DNA of 40,814 bases from Clostridium sp. OF09-36 (GTDB lineage: Bacteria; Bacillota; Clostridia; Lachnospirales; Lachnospiraceae), in the NCBI RefSeq assembly GCF_003481985.1, contig NZ_QUMD01000029.1:1-40814 (forward strand). The letters run 5' to 3'. The notes under the pieces are model-generated. The model did not search any database. It was not told where the DNA came from and saw only the letters and a program-made list of their open reading frames with translations. Made by a program: the position numbers and the translations under genes. Of this stretch, positions 34,301 through 40,814 are shown piece after piece (position 1 is the stretch's first letter; every line of letters starts with the position of its first letter).

Positions 34301-35010
34301 AGCGGACAGTCCTTGTCATGAAGTTCACCAACGCACCCTTCCAGATGCGCACATTCGGCTTCTGACGGCAGTTCCACTTCTCCTTCATATAACGGGCATT
34401 CTGGATCATGTTTGCCATCCACGCAACCTTCTAAATGCTCACATTCATCTAAATCAGCATCATTCTTTTTCGATGTTCCAGAACCGCCCGAAGTACTTCC
34501 AGAATTTGCAGTAGTACCTGCAGCACTAGAAGATTCCTCTGGATTTTCAACTGGCTGACTAAAATCAGGATCAATATTTTCATCTTCGTCCAATCTGCCA
34601 TAGTCTGCATCTGCCTGATCAGAGTCTTCCTCAGAAGAATCATTTATCGAATCTTTCTTCGATTCTTCTGATTGGTCACCATCCGATCCATTCAGATCCG
34701 GCTTTTCATCTTTTCCAGAAGATAAATTGGCTTTGTCTTCATCTTCCTGCAGATCTTCTGTTTTTCCATCTTCAGACGGTTCTATTTCATCACCACGGTC
34801 TGATCCATCGTTCTCGTTTTTATCTTTTGAGTCTGCATTTTTTTCTGATGAAATGTTCTGGGATTTAGAATCTTGATCAGGATTATCTTGATCAACCGTA
34901 ATTTCCTGGCTCAGATTTGTTTCCTCGGCCATGGATAATACCGGATTAGCAGTAAGAGAGATCAGTAGACTTGTAGTTAAGATGTACGATAATAATTTTT
35001 TCTTTTTCAT
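31375..35010 (-). CDS. Large secreted surface protein: Cys/His motifs, LRR_5 and beta-helix repeats (frameshifted)
   Basis: 1211 aa as read. Residues 1-29 are a signal peptide (MKKKKLLSYILTTSLLISL). Residues 30-185 are an acidic Asp/Ser/Glu low-complexity region. Two cysteine motifs follow (C190 and C220; C-x5-C-x4-H-x3-C-P). Residues about 290-650 are BspA-type leucine-rich repeats (TEVGQEAFENNTKL style), and about 690-1170 a right-handed beta-helix with GGGIY/GGGVC turns. A Cna_B domain begins at VKKVWNNAP and the frame is then lost. Restored, the product would be about 1380 aa and wall-anchored. It probably binds host or diet glycans or proteins (inference). Confidence 0.88.
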   Translation of the reverse strand: MKKKKLLSYILTTSLLISLTANPVLSMAEETNLSQEITVDQDNPDQDSKSQNISSEKNADSKDKNENDGSDRGDEIEPSEDGKTEDLQEDEDKANLSSGKDEKPDLNGSDGDQSEESKKDSINDSSEEDSDQADADYGRLDEDENIDPDFSQPVENPEESSSAAGTTANSGSTSGGSGTSKKNDADLDECEHLEGCVDGKHDPECPLYEGEVELPSEAECAHLEGCVGELHDKDCPLYKELNAALSAKLPLAVQENIYEDVYITVDGVEYRFDFYPDTHEATLTRITNPNATTDVEIPEKVSYHNENESDDEEYTVTKLSLSFWAPTCKNVTKLNIPDTVETCNSYFRCFSNLEEITIPGSVKTFSGSFQSMNHLKTITFEEGVEELAGNLPLRNCAVETIHLPDSLKRITVPGAFSGASKLKTIELPEGIDIREGSLFAEDSSLVSITLPASITKINDSMFKDCSSLETVTAEGTITEVGQEAFENNTKLTNIPDLSQVTSMGTFAFSECNNLKGEVNLASLNDIPYRAFLNTPIESVVLSDSLQKIDDEAFSGTKIASITFPESLTAIGSKSFANTLLNQDTLIIPDNVATIGSSAFSGATIKKLVLGSGLTNTSNNEFAGIDGLESVTVQNSSDVLNLSNAGLPQNVTINYTIPSISDTVGDTISSEAGAPSLQKAVDTAADGETIKIKKDIKLSSQVTIPQGKSITITSDDDYTIVGVKDGTKPENLFEVLEGANVIFAGKLILSGRYNDKSIIKNHGTVTITDDVTVRDATIKYDETGALENSGTNAKLVISGGQITNNKIINHAEYSATVLIKDGAAFEMTGGSIQDNNSVNANYSHSTGGVFFFGASKGEMSGGRIQRNIGHRGSVVVLSNDRDADQQAAFTLSGDGLITENSGTSGNNVDAGGAVFIENNAVFEMTGGKITNNHFIQGGGVCVVDDGVQDSTIEEYGTAFVMNGGTISGNHASTGGGIYSFSNGTVLNSGKIVNNTAGISGGGIYSEGTRNNGYSSMHLYNAIVTNNTAQQGGGLWFCATGTTTLNIKDGIGIFENKAVESDDKAAGDDLVFSVFGNGDPDYTATLSSRMLGGGAIQWYPDGKIYNGVTSSYPSVISDIRYNKDDPTSTALESGKLADIQTSQALKTIMSADAQNLAENEAQLFIEGNTAKYGGGIGANGGIIVGEDDTIDISVKKVWNNAPLPERRIRSRFA

Positions 35011-35067
35011 ATTATTCCTTTCTTACTCCGAATGTATGTATTTTGAAATTAAATAGTCCCAATGAAG

Positions 35068-35100
35068 AAAGGAATCACATATTCTCGCAATATATACGCT
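35068..35100 (-). repeat. Duplicated leader/promoter block, copy 1
   Basis: 33-nt segment upstream of the ORF ending at 31375, 28 of 33 positions identical to 39213-39245 upstream of the other paralogue. On the minus strand both carry a TATATT/TATAAT-like -10 and the shared GAGAATATG block. A convincing -35 was not found. Confidence 0.6.
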
Positions 35101-35115
35101 CTTTTGCTTTGTAAG

Positions 35116-35150
35116 AAGCTGAGCAGCAACTTTTGCTGCCCAGCTTCATT
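35116..35150. terminator. Hairpin between the two surface protein genes
   Basis: 15-bp arms (GAAGCTGGGCAGCAA / TTGCTGCTCAGCTTC on the minus strand, one G-U pair) directly after the upstream gene's stop, with T7 on the plus-strand side. It suggests the two genes have separate transcripts. Confidence 0.6.
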
Positions 35151-35156
35151 TTTTTG

Positions 35157-38100
35157 TTAGTGTTCTTTTTTCTTAAAAAAACAGGTGAAAAGAAGAAGGA
35201 TTGCGCTGTTGAAAAGAAGCACTGCAGACCAGTTATCTGACTGACCTGTTTTTGGAAGTGCAGTTTCAACCTGATTTTCTTCTTTTATCTCGTCTGTATT
35301 ATCCACTGCAGATACATTTTCTGCCAGATTAGTTTCTTCCGGCTTTTCCTGTTGTGTGGTTCCTGCAGTAACGGATCCAGCGCTGGAACTGTGACCACCG
35401 CTGCTTCCACTGCCAGATGAACTGCTTTCTCCACCAGAAGAACCATTATTTCCATTCGATGTGCCGCTGTTACCGGAATTTCCTCCATTACCGGATGTGC
35501 TGCCATTTTCATACATCAAGGCAAACGGTGAAAAACTTCCAACCGAAAACTTAATGAACGCCTGACCGTCAATGAAAACTTTTTCACTGGATAATTCTTC
35601 CGGAATATGATTTCTCAGTAAATCATTCATATCCGCATTGCTCTCTCGGTTCAATCCTCCGAAATGCACAATATGGAATGTAGAATCTTCTTTCGCATCT
35701 TCCGGAACCGGCCAGTAAATGTTCATCTTCTGACCACCTGCCATCGTCATATATGCGTTTCCGTTATGTGTATCAACCAGGTCAAGGTACCTGAACTGAT
35801 AAACATATTTACCATCCGCATTTTTATTCTGATTCAGGTAAGCAGTCAACAGCGTATCATCAAGGCTGTGATCAACCAGAAGTTTTACTCCTACAGGGTC
35901 TGCATTCACATTGCTTTTATTAATGAAATACTGCGTATTATCCTGTGCTGTCTCTGCCAGGATAACTCCTTTGTTTTGCGGATCCACACTTGGCATGGTA
36001 TCGGAAATATCCCGATAGGTCTGATCCTTGTTTCCACGTACTTTCAAACTTCCGCTGTTCAAAATGACCGGATATGTTTGCGTGCTGCCATTAACCTGGA
36101 CGGTAACGTTATAAAACTTTGCATCCAAATCTCCGGAATAAAAATCAACTTTATAGTCACGGAACTGGTCTGTATCATTGACAGGGAATTTGGAATCTAC
36201 CATAACATTGCCAGCTTCATCCGTAAACTGCATACGAAGCGGTATCTGCTCAGCCGTGCCATTTATTTTACTCGACATCAGCTTGTAAATATAAACATGC
36301 TGGCCATCTACCTTTGCCAGACTGCTGTCCTCTTCTCCATATAACTGTAAAGCCCAGTCACGCGTTGTGCGGTTAGAACTGTCGTTATAAGTCAGGGCAA
36401 CATAGTCACTAAGGTCTTTCGGTTCTTCCTGCGTACTTCCAAGCAGCTCATTTAATTCATCCGGAAGTGTCAGGTAAAATCCGATCTCTGGAAGATCATT
36501 TGTAGCAAACTGACCATCAGAACCAATCACACCATCATACCCATTTCCACCGACGTAACTGGTAATATCCATCGGGGTGATTTCCACAGCATGTTTTCCA
36601 TACAGAACCAGGCTCTTTTCATGATTCGTACCTGTTGGAACCTGATTCTTATAATCCGTATTAGTAACGATTCTCTTATGGTTCTGCTTAAAATGGGACA
36701 CATACGGCTCAGCATCCGCAACCTCATAATCCATTCCATCATACGTAACATTACCAGGCACAACAACCGCTCTTCCATCTACCGATCCAGCCTGATCAGA
36801 AGAAAGTTCATAATCATTCATATCTTCCGACGCGCCAACTAATGTTACAAAGCGATTTGTGAAAATACTACTTCCAACTGCATCACATTTAATCCGGATG
36901 TCTCCACGGATATCCGCACTTATGCCATTTAGGTACAACTCACCATTCTGATCAATCGCATTGCCATAATAATACCGTTCCGGCTGAGTATCTTGCGCTG
37001 GATATCCGTCTGTAGCTTTGTTATCCGCAATTGTACCCCCAAGTACACAGGCTTTCGCTTTTTTCTCTCCTGATGAATTAATCGAGATGGCTCCACCCAT
37101 ACCTGCCTCATTATTCTCAATTTTACCATCTACCAGGTATAGCAAGTCACCCTGTCCCGATAAATAAATACCGCCGCCTTTGCTTCCACTATTGACAGCC
37201 TTATTCTCAGAAATAGTACCACCTGTTATTTCCAGTTTATTTGTATAGTTTCCTGCATTATTGCTATTCAAATAGATGGCACCACCAGAACGTCTTACTT
37301 TGTTTTCTTCTATAGTAGCATCATCTGAAATCTGAATCTCTACATTTCCCTGCCAATAATTATCCGCAATATAAGCAGATATCGCACCACCATCAACCGC
37401 ATGATTATCTGAAATTAAGCCTCCTGACATTTCAAACACATTTGGCTTATTCGATGCATGTGGTGCCCCAAGGATTGCTATAGCACCACCAAATGCACTG
37501 GCATCCGCAGTAGCCGCATTATCCTTAATCTCTCCTCCATTCATGATAAGTTTCGCCGGTTCATTATAAGTGTTATCATAATCTGCCTTACATGCCCGGA
37601 CCATAATAGCACCACCATGTGCACTTGCAGATCTATTTGCTCCATTAATCTTAAAAATATCTCCAACTGCTGTATTATTGCTGATCTCGCCTCCATTTAT
37701 TACCATTTCACCGCTTACGTAAACTGCGCCGCCCCACTCTGCAGAACAATTTGTAATTTCAGATCCATCTTCCATCGTCAGCGTTGCATTGCCATCTACC
37801 ACAATACCACCGCCCCAGTCGTTACATCCCGTGTCTGCATCCTGAGAGATTGCCCGTCCATTTGTTACGGTTGCGCCATCCTCCAGAGTCAGACTGGCGC
37901 CAGAGCAAACTCTTAGACACCGCATATCCTGGGTTTTAGCATCTATCACCAAATTCGCAAGTACCACTTGCGTTTGAACTTGGGTGCCTGCTTCATTACC
38001 TATCTTGATCATGTAATTTTCATCTGTTGGTTTAGGTGAAGTGGCACTTGCATATGTAATTGTATGTGTTTCATCATCAGAAGCGCTTTCAATGGTCACA

Positions 38101-39155
38101 GACTTATCACCCGTTAATACCGTTGGCTGATGTAACACAATATCAGAAAGCAAATAAATGGTATCTCCATCCTCAGCTATTTCATAAGCTTTTTCTAAGG
38201 TCTGAACAGCTGTCTCTGCGCTTGTACCATTATTTGTATCGTCTCCGGACGCATCAAGATAGATTACATCCGATACCTGAACGCCACGAGCAAGCATCAA
38301 CGGATCTGCTTCTTTATAACATGGACAATCTGGATCATGTTTACCATCCACGCAGCCAGCCAGATGCTGACATTCTTTCTCAGGATCCGTCTCCTCATAA
38401 AGCGGGCAATCCTTGTCGTGGAATTCGCCAACACATCCCTCCAGATGCGCACATTCCAGATCTGGAAGCAAATCCACATCTTCTTCATACAAAGGACAAT
38501 CCTTATCGTGTTTCCCATTCACGCAGCCTTCCAACTGGGCACAATCCGGATCTGCTTCTTCCTCTTCTTTTTTGGTCTCTGATGAAGAATCACTCTTACC
38601 AGAAGATGTTTCTAAATCATCTTCCTGTTTCTCACCAGTTTTATCTTCATTCTCAGTATCTTTCTTTTCCTGATCTGTGGAATCTGAATCGGATACATCA
38701 TCCTTTTTCTCAGATGAATCTTCTTTTACCGGATCTTTATCATCTTCCTTATCTGATTTGTCAGAATCTGTGGAATCCTTGCCTTTATCTGACTCCGATT
38801 CCGGATCATCCTGTTTATGATCTTTATTCAGATCATCAGCAGCAGATCCTTTTTCAGATTTATCTGAACCCTTGTCCTGATCAGATTCTTTGTCCCCGCT
38901 ATCAGAGTCTTCTTCCGATTTATCCGGAGTATCCGATGATGGTTCATCATCCTGGTCTTTGGAATCTGAAATATCCTTTGAATCTGACTCCTGATCTTTT
39001 TTGTTTTGATTGGAATTATTATCTTGATTTTCCTGTACAGATGTTATCTCTTGATCGATATTTGCCCCCCCAGTCATAGCCAAAACTGGATTGGATGTAA
39101 GAGAAATCAATAGACTTGTAGACAAGATATACGACAGTAACTTTTTCTTTTTCAT
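35157..39155 (-). CDS. Large LPKTG surface protein with Cys/His motifs and beta-helix
   Basis: 1332 aa, intact. Residues 1-28 are a signal peptide nearly identical to that of the downstream paralogue. Residues 30-203 are a long Asp/Ser/Lys/Glu acidic stretch. Three cysteine motifs follow (C205, C235, C262; LEGCVNGKHDKDCPLYE type). Residues about 295-760 form a beta-helix with repeated GGAI/GGGIY turns, followed by beta-rich domains, a Ser/Gly linker, and LPKTG with hydrophobic segment and FKKKEH tail. Sortase would link it to peptidoglycan. ATG 39155 has GGGGAG 7 nt upstream; the frame stays open to 39305 but that part has no RBS or signal character. Confidence 0.92.
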   Translation of the reverse strand: MKKKKLLSYILSTSLLISLTSNPVLAMTGGANIDQEITSVQENQDNNSNQNKKDQESDSKDISDSKDQDDEPSSDTPDKSEEDSDSGDKESDQDKGSDKSEKGSAADDLNKDHKQDDPESESDKGKDSTDSDKSDKEDDKDPVKEDSSEKKDDVSDSDSTDQEKKDTENEDKTGEKQEDDLETSSGKSDSSSETKKEEEEADPDCAQLEGCVNGKHDKDCPLYEEDVDLLPDLECAHLEGCVGEFHDKDCPLYEETDPEKECQHLAGCVDGKHDPDCPCYKEADPLMLARGVQVSDVIYLDASGDDTNNGTSAETAVQTLEKAYEIAEDGDTIYLLSDIVLHQPTVLTGDKSVTIESASDDETHTITYASATSPKPTDENYMIKIGNEAGTQVQTQVVLANLVIDAKTQDMRCLRVCSGASLTLEDGATVTNGRAISQDADTGCNDWGGGIVVDGNATLTMEDGSEITNCSAEWGGAVYVSGEMVINGGEISNNTAVGDIFKINGANRSASAHGGAIMVRACKADYDNTYNEPAKLIMNGGEIKDNAATADASAFGGAIAILGAPHASNKPNVFEMSGGLISDNHAVDGGAISAYIADNYWQGNVEIQISDDATIEENKVRRSGGAIYLNSNNAGNYTNKLEITGGTISENKAVNSGSKGGGIYLSGQGDLLYLVDGKIENNEAGMGGAISINSSGEKKAKACVLGGTIADNKATDGYPAQDTQPERYYYGNAIDQNGELYLNGISADIRGDIRIKCDAVGSSIFTNRFVTLVGASEDMNDYELSSDQAGSVDGRAVVVPGNVTYDGMDYEVADAEPYVSHFKQNHKRIVTNTDYKNQVPTGTNHEKSLVLYGKHAVEITPMDITSYVGGNGYDGVIGSDGQFATNDLPEIGFYLTLPDELNELLGSTQEEPKDLSDYVALTYNDSSNRTTRDWALQLYGEEDSSLAKVDGQHVYIYKLMSSKINGTAEQIPLRMQFTDEAGNVMVDSKFPVNDTDQFRDYKVDFYSGDLDAKFYNVTVQVNGSTQTYPVILNSGSLKVRGNKDQTYRDISDTMPSVDPQNKGVILAETAQDNTQYFINKSNVNADPVGVKLLVDHSLDDTLLTAYLNQNKNADGKYVYQFRYLDLVDTHNGNAYMTMAGGQKMNIYWPVPEDAKEDSTFHIVHFGGLNRESNADMNDLLRNHIPEELSSEKVFIDGQAFIKFSVGSFSPFALMYENGSTSGNGGNSGNSGTSNGNNGSSGGESSSSGSGSSGGHSSSAGSVTAGTTQQEKPEETNLAENVSAVDNTDEIKEENQVETALPKTGQSDNWSAVLLFNSAILLLFTCFFKKKEH

Positions 39156-39212
39156 GGTATTTCTCCCCTCATGCGAATACACTTTGAAAGTGTGTGGTCC
39201 CACTGTAACATA

Positions 39213-39245
39213 AAAGGAATCCCATATTCTCATTATATATGCGCT
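39213..39245 (-). repeat. Duplicated leader/promoter block, copy 2
   Basis: Partner of 35068-35100. Its minus strand contains TATAAT (39237-39232). An additional perfect small palindrome, ACACTTT-C-AAAGTGT, lies in this leader only. Confidence 0.6.
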
Positions 39246-39355
39246 TAATTTTATTGACCTTATCTTTGTAACAAAATCCAATTTGAATAATACTCTTTTC
39301 CGCAATAATTGTCAAATATATATGGATTTTTGATAGCTTTTTAGCAAAAAGTTTT

Positions 39356-39450
39356 TACGGGAGGGTCGAGGGAACGGGCGCGGCCCAGGCGGGCCGGGGA
39401 GCATCGGGGGTTCCCTCGCGGGCACAGGGGCTCCCCTGTACCCGCATCAC
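39356..39450. other. GC-rich non-coding patch
   Basis: About 95 nt of very GC-rich sequence (runs such as GGGCGCGGCCCAGGCGGGCC) between AT-rich surface-protein leader and the RadC remnant. It contains short inverted repeats (GGGGAGC / GCTCCCC) and no ORF. Composition is unlike both neighbours, pointing to a junction of imported DNA. The rest of gap 39156-39464 holds only the leader of the surface protein gene. Confidence 0.55.
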
Positions 39451-39464
39451 TTAGCCTGTGCGAA

Positions 39465-39820
39465 TTATTGCAAAATACCCGTATTCTCACGAAAGCTAAA
39501 ATACGCATTTTTCCGTGCCCCGGCTATAATGATATGGTCGCACATATCGACGCCGCATACCTTGGCAGCCATGGCAATTTGTTCTGTTATTTTAATATCT
39601 GCATCTGCTGGACTTGGGTCTCCACTCGGATGGTTATGAACGACAGCAAAAACATATGCTCTTCCGGCAATCGGTCCGCATGGTATACCGTCCCTATCAC
39701 ATCTGCTATCCGTTTTGGAGACTAGTACATATCTTCATCGGTAATCCTTGTCTTTCCTACCGCTACAAGATACGGTATCCGGCTTTCCCTTACTCTAACA
39801 TCATACTTTTTCACATTCAT
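39465..39820 (-). pseudogene. RadC/JAB-domain protein remnant
   Basis: From ATG 39820 (RBS GGAGG) the frame reads KKYDVRVRESRIPYLVAVG, the usual start of the short JAB-domain proteins on clostridial integrative elements, then hits TAG at 39724-39722 after residue 32. Behind it, in another frame, comes the metalloprotease-like motif HNHPSGDPSPADADI and CDHIIIAG to a stop at 39465. About 45 residues that should lie between EEH and the HNHPSG motif are missing at about 39640-39660. So there is a nonsense codon plus an internal deletion: a dead gene. Confidence 0.7.
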
Positions 39821-40161
39821 CTTCTGCCCTCCGTATTGGTTCTACCTGTGAAAACCGAAAGAAAAATGCTTTCTTTTTAAACACTCTTTCGCTTCCCTCA
39901 GCATCTTCTCCGTCTTTGTCTGAATCTTCCTTTTTTCTGTGCATACTTCCAAATTTCAATGGTGCTGACCGCTTTTTCTCCTTTTTTCACTTGATAGCCG
40001 TATTCCTGCCACCGGCTGTAACTGTGAATTTTTTCTGGCTCTTCCATTTTTTTCACCGTGCCATCTTCCGCATGAAGTTCTATCATTCTTCCCGTACCAC
40101 CGATTTTTCCGGATTCAAAAAGCCGTATTCTTTCATTCCAAATAAGCATCTCATTCGTCAT
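39801..40161 (-). pseudogene. ArdC-like N-terminal domain protein (frameshifted)
   Basis: From ATG 40161 (RBS AAAGGTG) 87 codons are open to 39898: NERIRLFESGKIGGTGRMIEL ... YSRWQEYGYQVKKGEKAVSTIEIWKYAQKK, matching small ArdC-like single-strand-DNA-binding proteins of integrative elements. Removing one A from the A6 run at 39931-39936 continues into KKAFFFRFSQVEPI, also typical of the family, to a stop at 39801 inside the RadC start. Full product about 120 aa. It may be an indel or a true decay event, as the adjacent RadC gene is clearly dead. Confidence 0.65.
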
Positions 40162-40233
40162 AAATTTTCACCTTTCTCCGGAAAGCCATATTGGCTTTTA
40201 AAAGAAAAAATATCAAGTGACACTACAAATGAA

Positions 40234-40262
40234 TTATATAGAAGTCCTACATACAAAGCAAA
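40234..40262 (-). promoter_or_regulatory. Promoter of the ArdC-like/RadC remnant
   Basis: Minus strand TTGCTT (40262-40257), 17-nt spacer, TATAAT (40239-40234). The gap 40162-40520 also holds the plus-strand promoter at 40454-40481; no gene was recognised in the rest. Confidence 0.55.
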
Positions 40263-40453
40263 TTAGTTCATCTAAAGTCTTCATTTTTAATATACCTTTC
40301 TAAGCATAGTACGTTTTTTGTATAGTAGATGCTCCAACTCTGATAACGTGAAATTTGCACTTATTTTCGGTTTTCCTGATGATGAACGATAGATCCTGAA
40401 TCAGATCCTGATAAGTATGATTAGATATTCCTTGCATATACTAGGCACCACCA

Positions 40454-40481
40454 TTGCAACTATAACAAATAATGTTATAAT
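40454..40481 (+). promoter_or_regulatory. Promoter of the small ORF at 40521
   Basis: TTGCAA (40454-40459), 16-nt spacer, TATAAT (40476-40481), 40 nt before the start codon. Confidence 0.55.
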
Positions 40482-40520
40482 AAAATAAAGAATATGAGTA
40501 TTATATGTGGGAGGACAGGT

Positions 40521-40685
40521 ATGGACAAAATTTTTGAAGTAAAAAGTACAACCGGACAAATTATGAATGTCTATGAAGACATCGAAACATATACAGATTT
40601 TTTTAATTATGTGGCGTGGTTATCGTTACAGTACGGCTATAGTGGCAGGTACGCACTGCGCTTTTCTGACTATGCGGGGATATAA
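40521..40685 (+). CDS. Small hypothetical protein
   Basis: 54 aa, no signal or membrane segment, aromatic-rich (TDFFNYVAWLSLQYGYSGRYALRF). ATG 40521 has GGGAGG 6 nt upstream and a promoter 40 nt further up, so expression is likely. I do not recognise the family. Its neighbours are integrative-element remnants, and it may be accessory cargo. Confidence 0.55.
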   Translation: MDKIFEVKSTTGQIMNVYEDIETYTDFFNYVAWLSLQYGYSGRYALRFSDYAGI

Positions 40686-40691
40686 CGGAAT

Positions 40692-40814
40692 ATGAAATAT
40701 ATAATGTTTTACCCGGAATGTGTTATAATTACTGCAGTCGTATTGTATATTAAACATTTACTCTATCCTTATGATTTTCGTGAAAAATTTCCTTATGACG
40801 ATCCGCCGCCGAAG
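40692..40814 (+). CDS. Partial ORF running off the window end
   Basis: Open from ATG 40692 to the last base, 41 codons, starting MKYIMFYPECVIITAVVLYIKHLLY. One short hydrophobic stretch suggests a membrane anchor, then a Pro/Asp-rich tail. It begins 6 nt past the previous stop with only a weak GGGG upstream, so it may be coupled. No family recognised; could be chance. Confidence 0.35.
   Translation, partial: MKYIMFYPECVIITAVVLYIKHLLYPYDFREKFPYDDPPPK

Noticed and set aside
38060..39079. 339-codon plus-strand ORF opposite the acidic region of the upstream surface protein
   Set aside because: It mirrors the low-complexity Asp/Ser codons of the real gene, has no RBS, and its composition (His, Pro, Leu, Tyr-rich) is that of an antisense frame.
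39468..39880. Two plus-strand ORFs of 85 and 88 codons
   Set aside because: They are antisense to the RadC remnant, whose HNHPSG motif is unmistakable on the minus strand.

Overview
The window looks like chromosome from an anaerobic gut-type Firmicute, most likely a Lachnospiraceae member. This is inferred from gene content and protein style: ATP-dependent PEP carboxykinase, clostridial EFR1-type flavodoxin-ferredoxin, clostridial two-subunit leuCD-type dehydratases, a SleB-like cell wall hydrolase, LPKTG surface proteins, RadC/ArdC-like integrative-element proteins, AGGAGG-type ribosome binding sites and sigma-A promoters. No rRNA, tRNA or CRISPR array was seen.

Layout. (1) 0.1-4.9 kb, all minus strand: HAD phosphatase, pckA with a clear promoter, a SleB-type cell wall hydrolase, and a YbaK-type Cys-tRNA(Pro) deacylase. 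(2) 4.9-12.6 kb, branched-chain amino acid region: two complete leuC/leuD-type dehydratase pairs in one minus-strand operon (small-large-small-large), divergent from a LysR regulator with which it shares a 25-bp palindrome carrying both promoters; then ilvC and ilvN (minus) and an FMN-dependent alpha-hydroxy-acid dehydrogenase. (3) 12.7-17.1 kb: ZIP metal transporter, a MATE efflux gene broken by a frameshift and coupled to an EFR1 flavodoxin-ferredoxin, a lone type IV prepilin-like gene (plus), and a small hypothetical protein. (4) 17.2-25.5 kb, molybdenum region: a short ModE-like regulator (plus), and on the minus strand xdhC (apparently split by a 1-nt frameshift), a MoeA-like molybdopterin-binding protein, moaC, moaA, a MOSC-MogA fusion, modA, modB and modC. 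Two sites spaced like the E. coli ModE operator (CGTTAT-N12-ATAACG type) overlap the -35 boxes of the xdhC and MoeA-like promoters. (5) 25.7-29.8 kb, plus strand: M20 amidohydrolase (frameshifted near its C-terminus) and glycogen phosphorylase with a strong terminator. (6) 29.8-40.8 kb, accessory region: Phd/RelE-type toxin-antitoxin pair, a remnant of a secreted-sensor gene, two tandem paralogous LPKTG surface proteins with unusual Cys/His motifs (the downstream one frameshifted before its anchor), then a degenerate integrative-element remnant (RadC/JAB pseudogene, frameshifted ArdC-like gene, GC-rich patch) and two small unknown ORFs at the edge.

How the parts fit. The molybdenum block imports molybdate (ModABC), builds and loads molybdopterin cofactor (MoaA, MoaC, MoeA-like, MOSC-Mog, XdhC) and is probably shut off by ModE. 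The enzymes it serves, presumably a xanthine-dehydrogenase-type hydroxylase, are not in this window. The leuCD/ilv block belongs to branched-chain synthesis, but leuA, leuB, ilvB and ilvD are absent here.

Data caution: four otherwise intact-looking genes (MATE, xdhC, M20 amidohydrolase, surface protein) each appear to lack a single base, mostly in short homopolymer runs. This pattern fits either real pseudogenes or uncorrected sequencing indels, and it should be settled before those genes are interpreted biologically.
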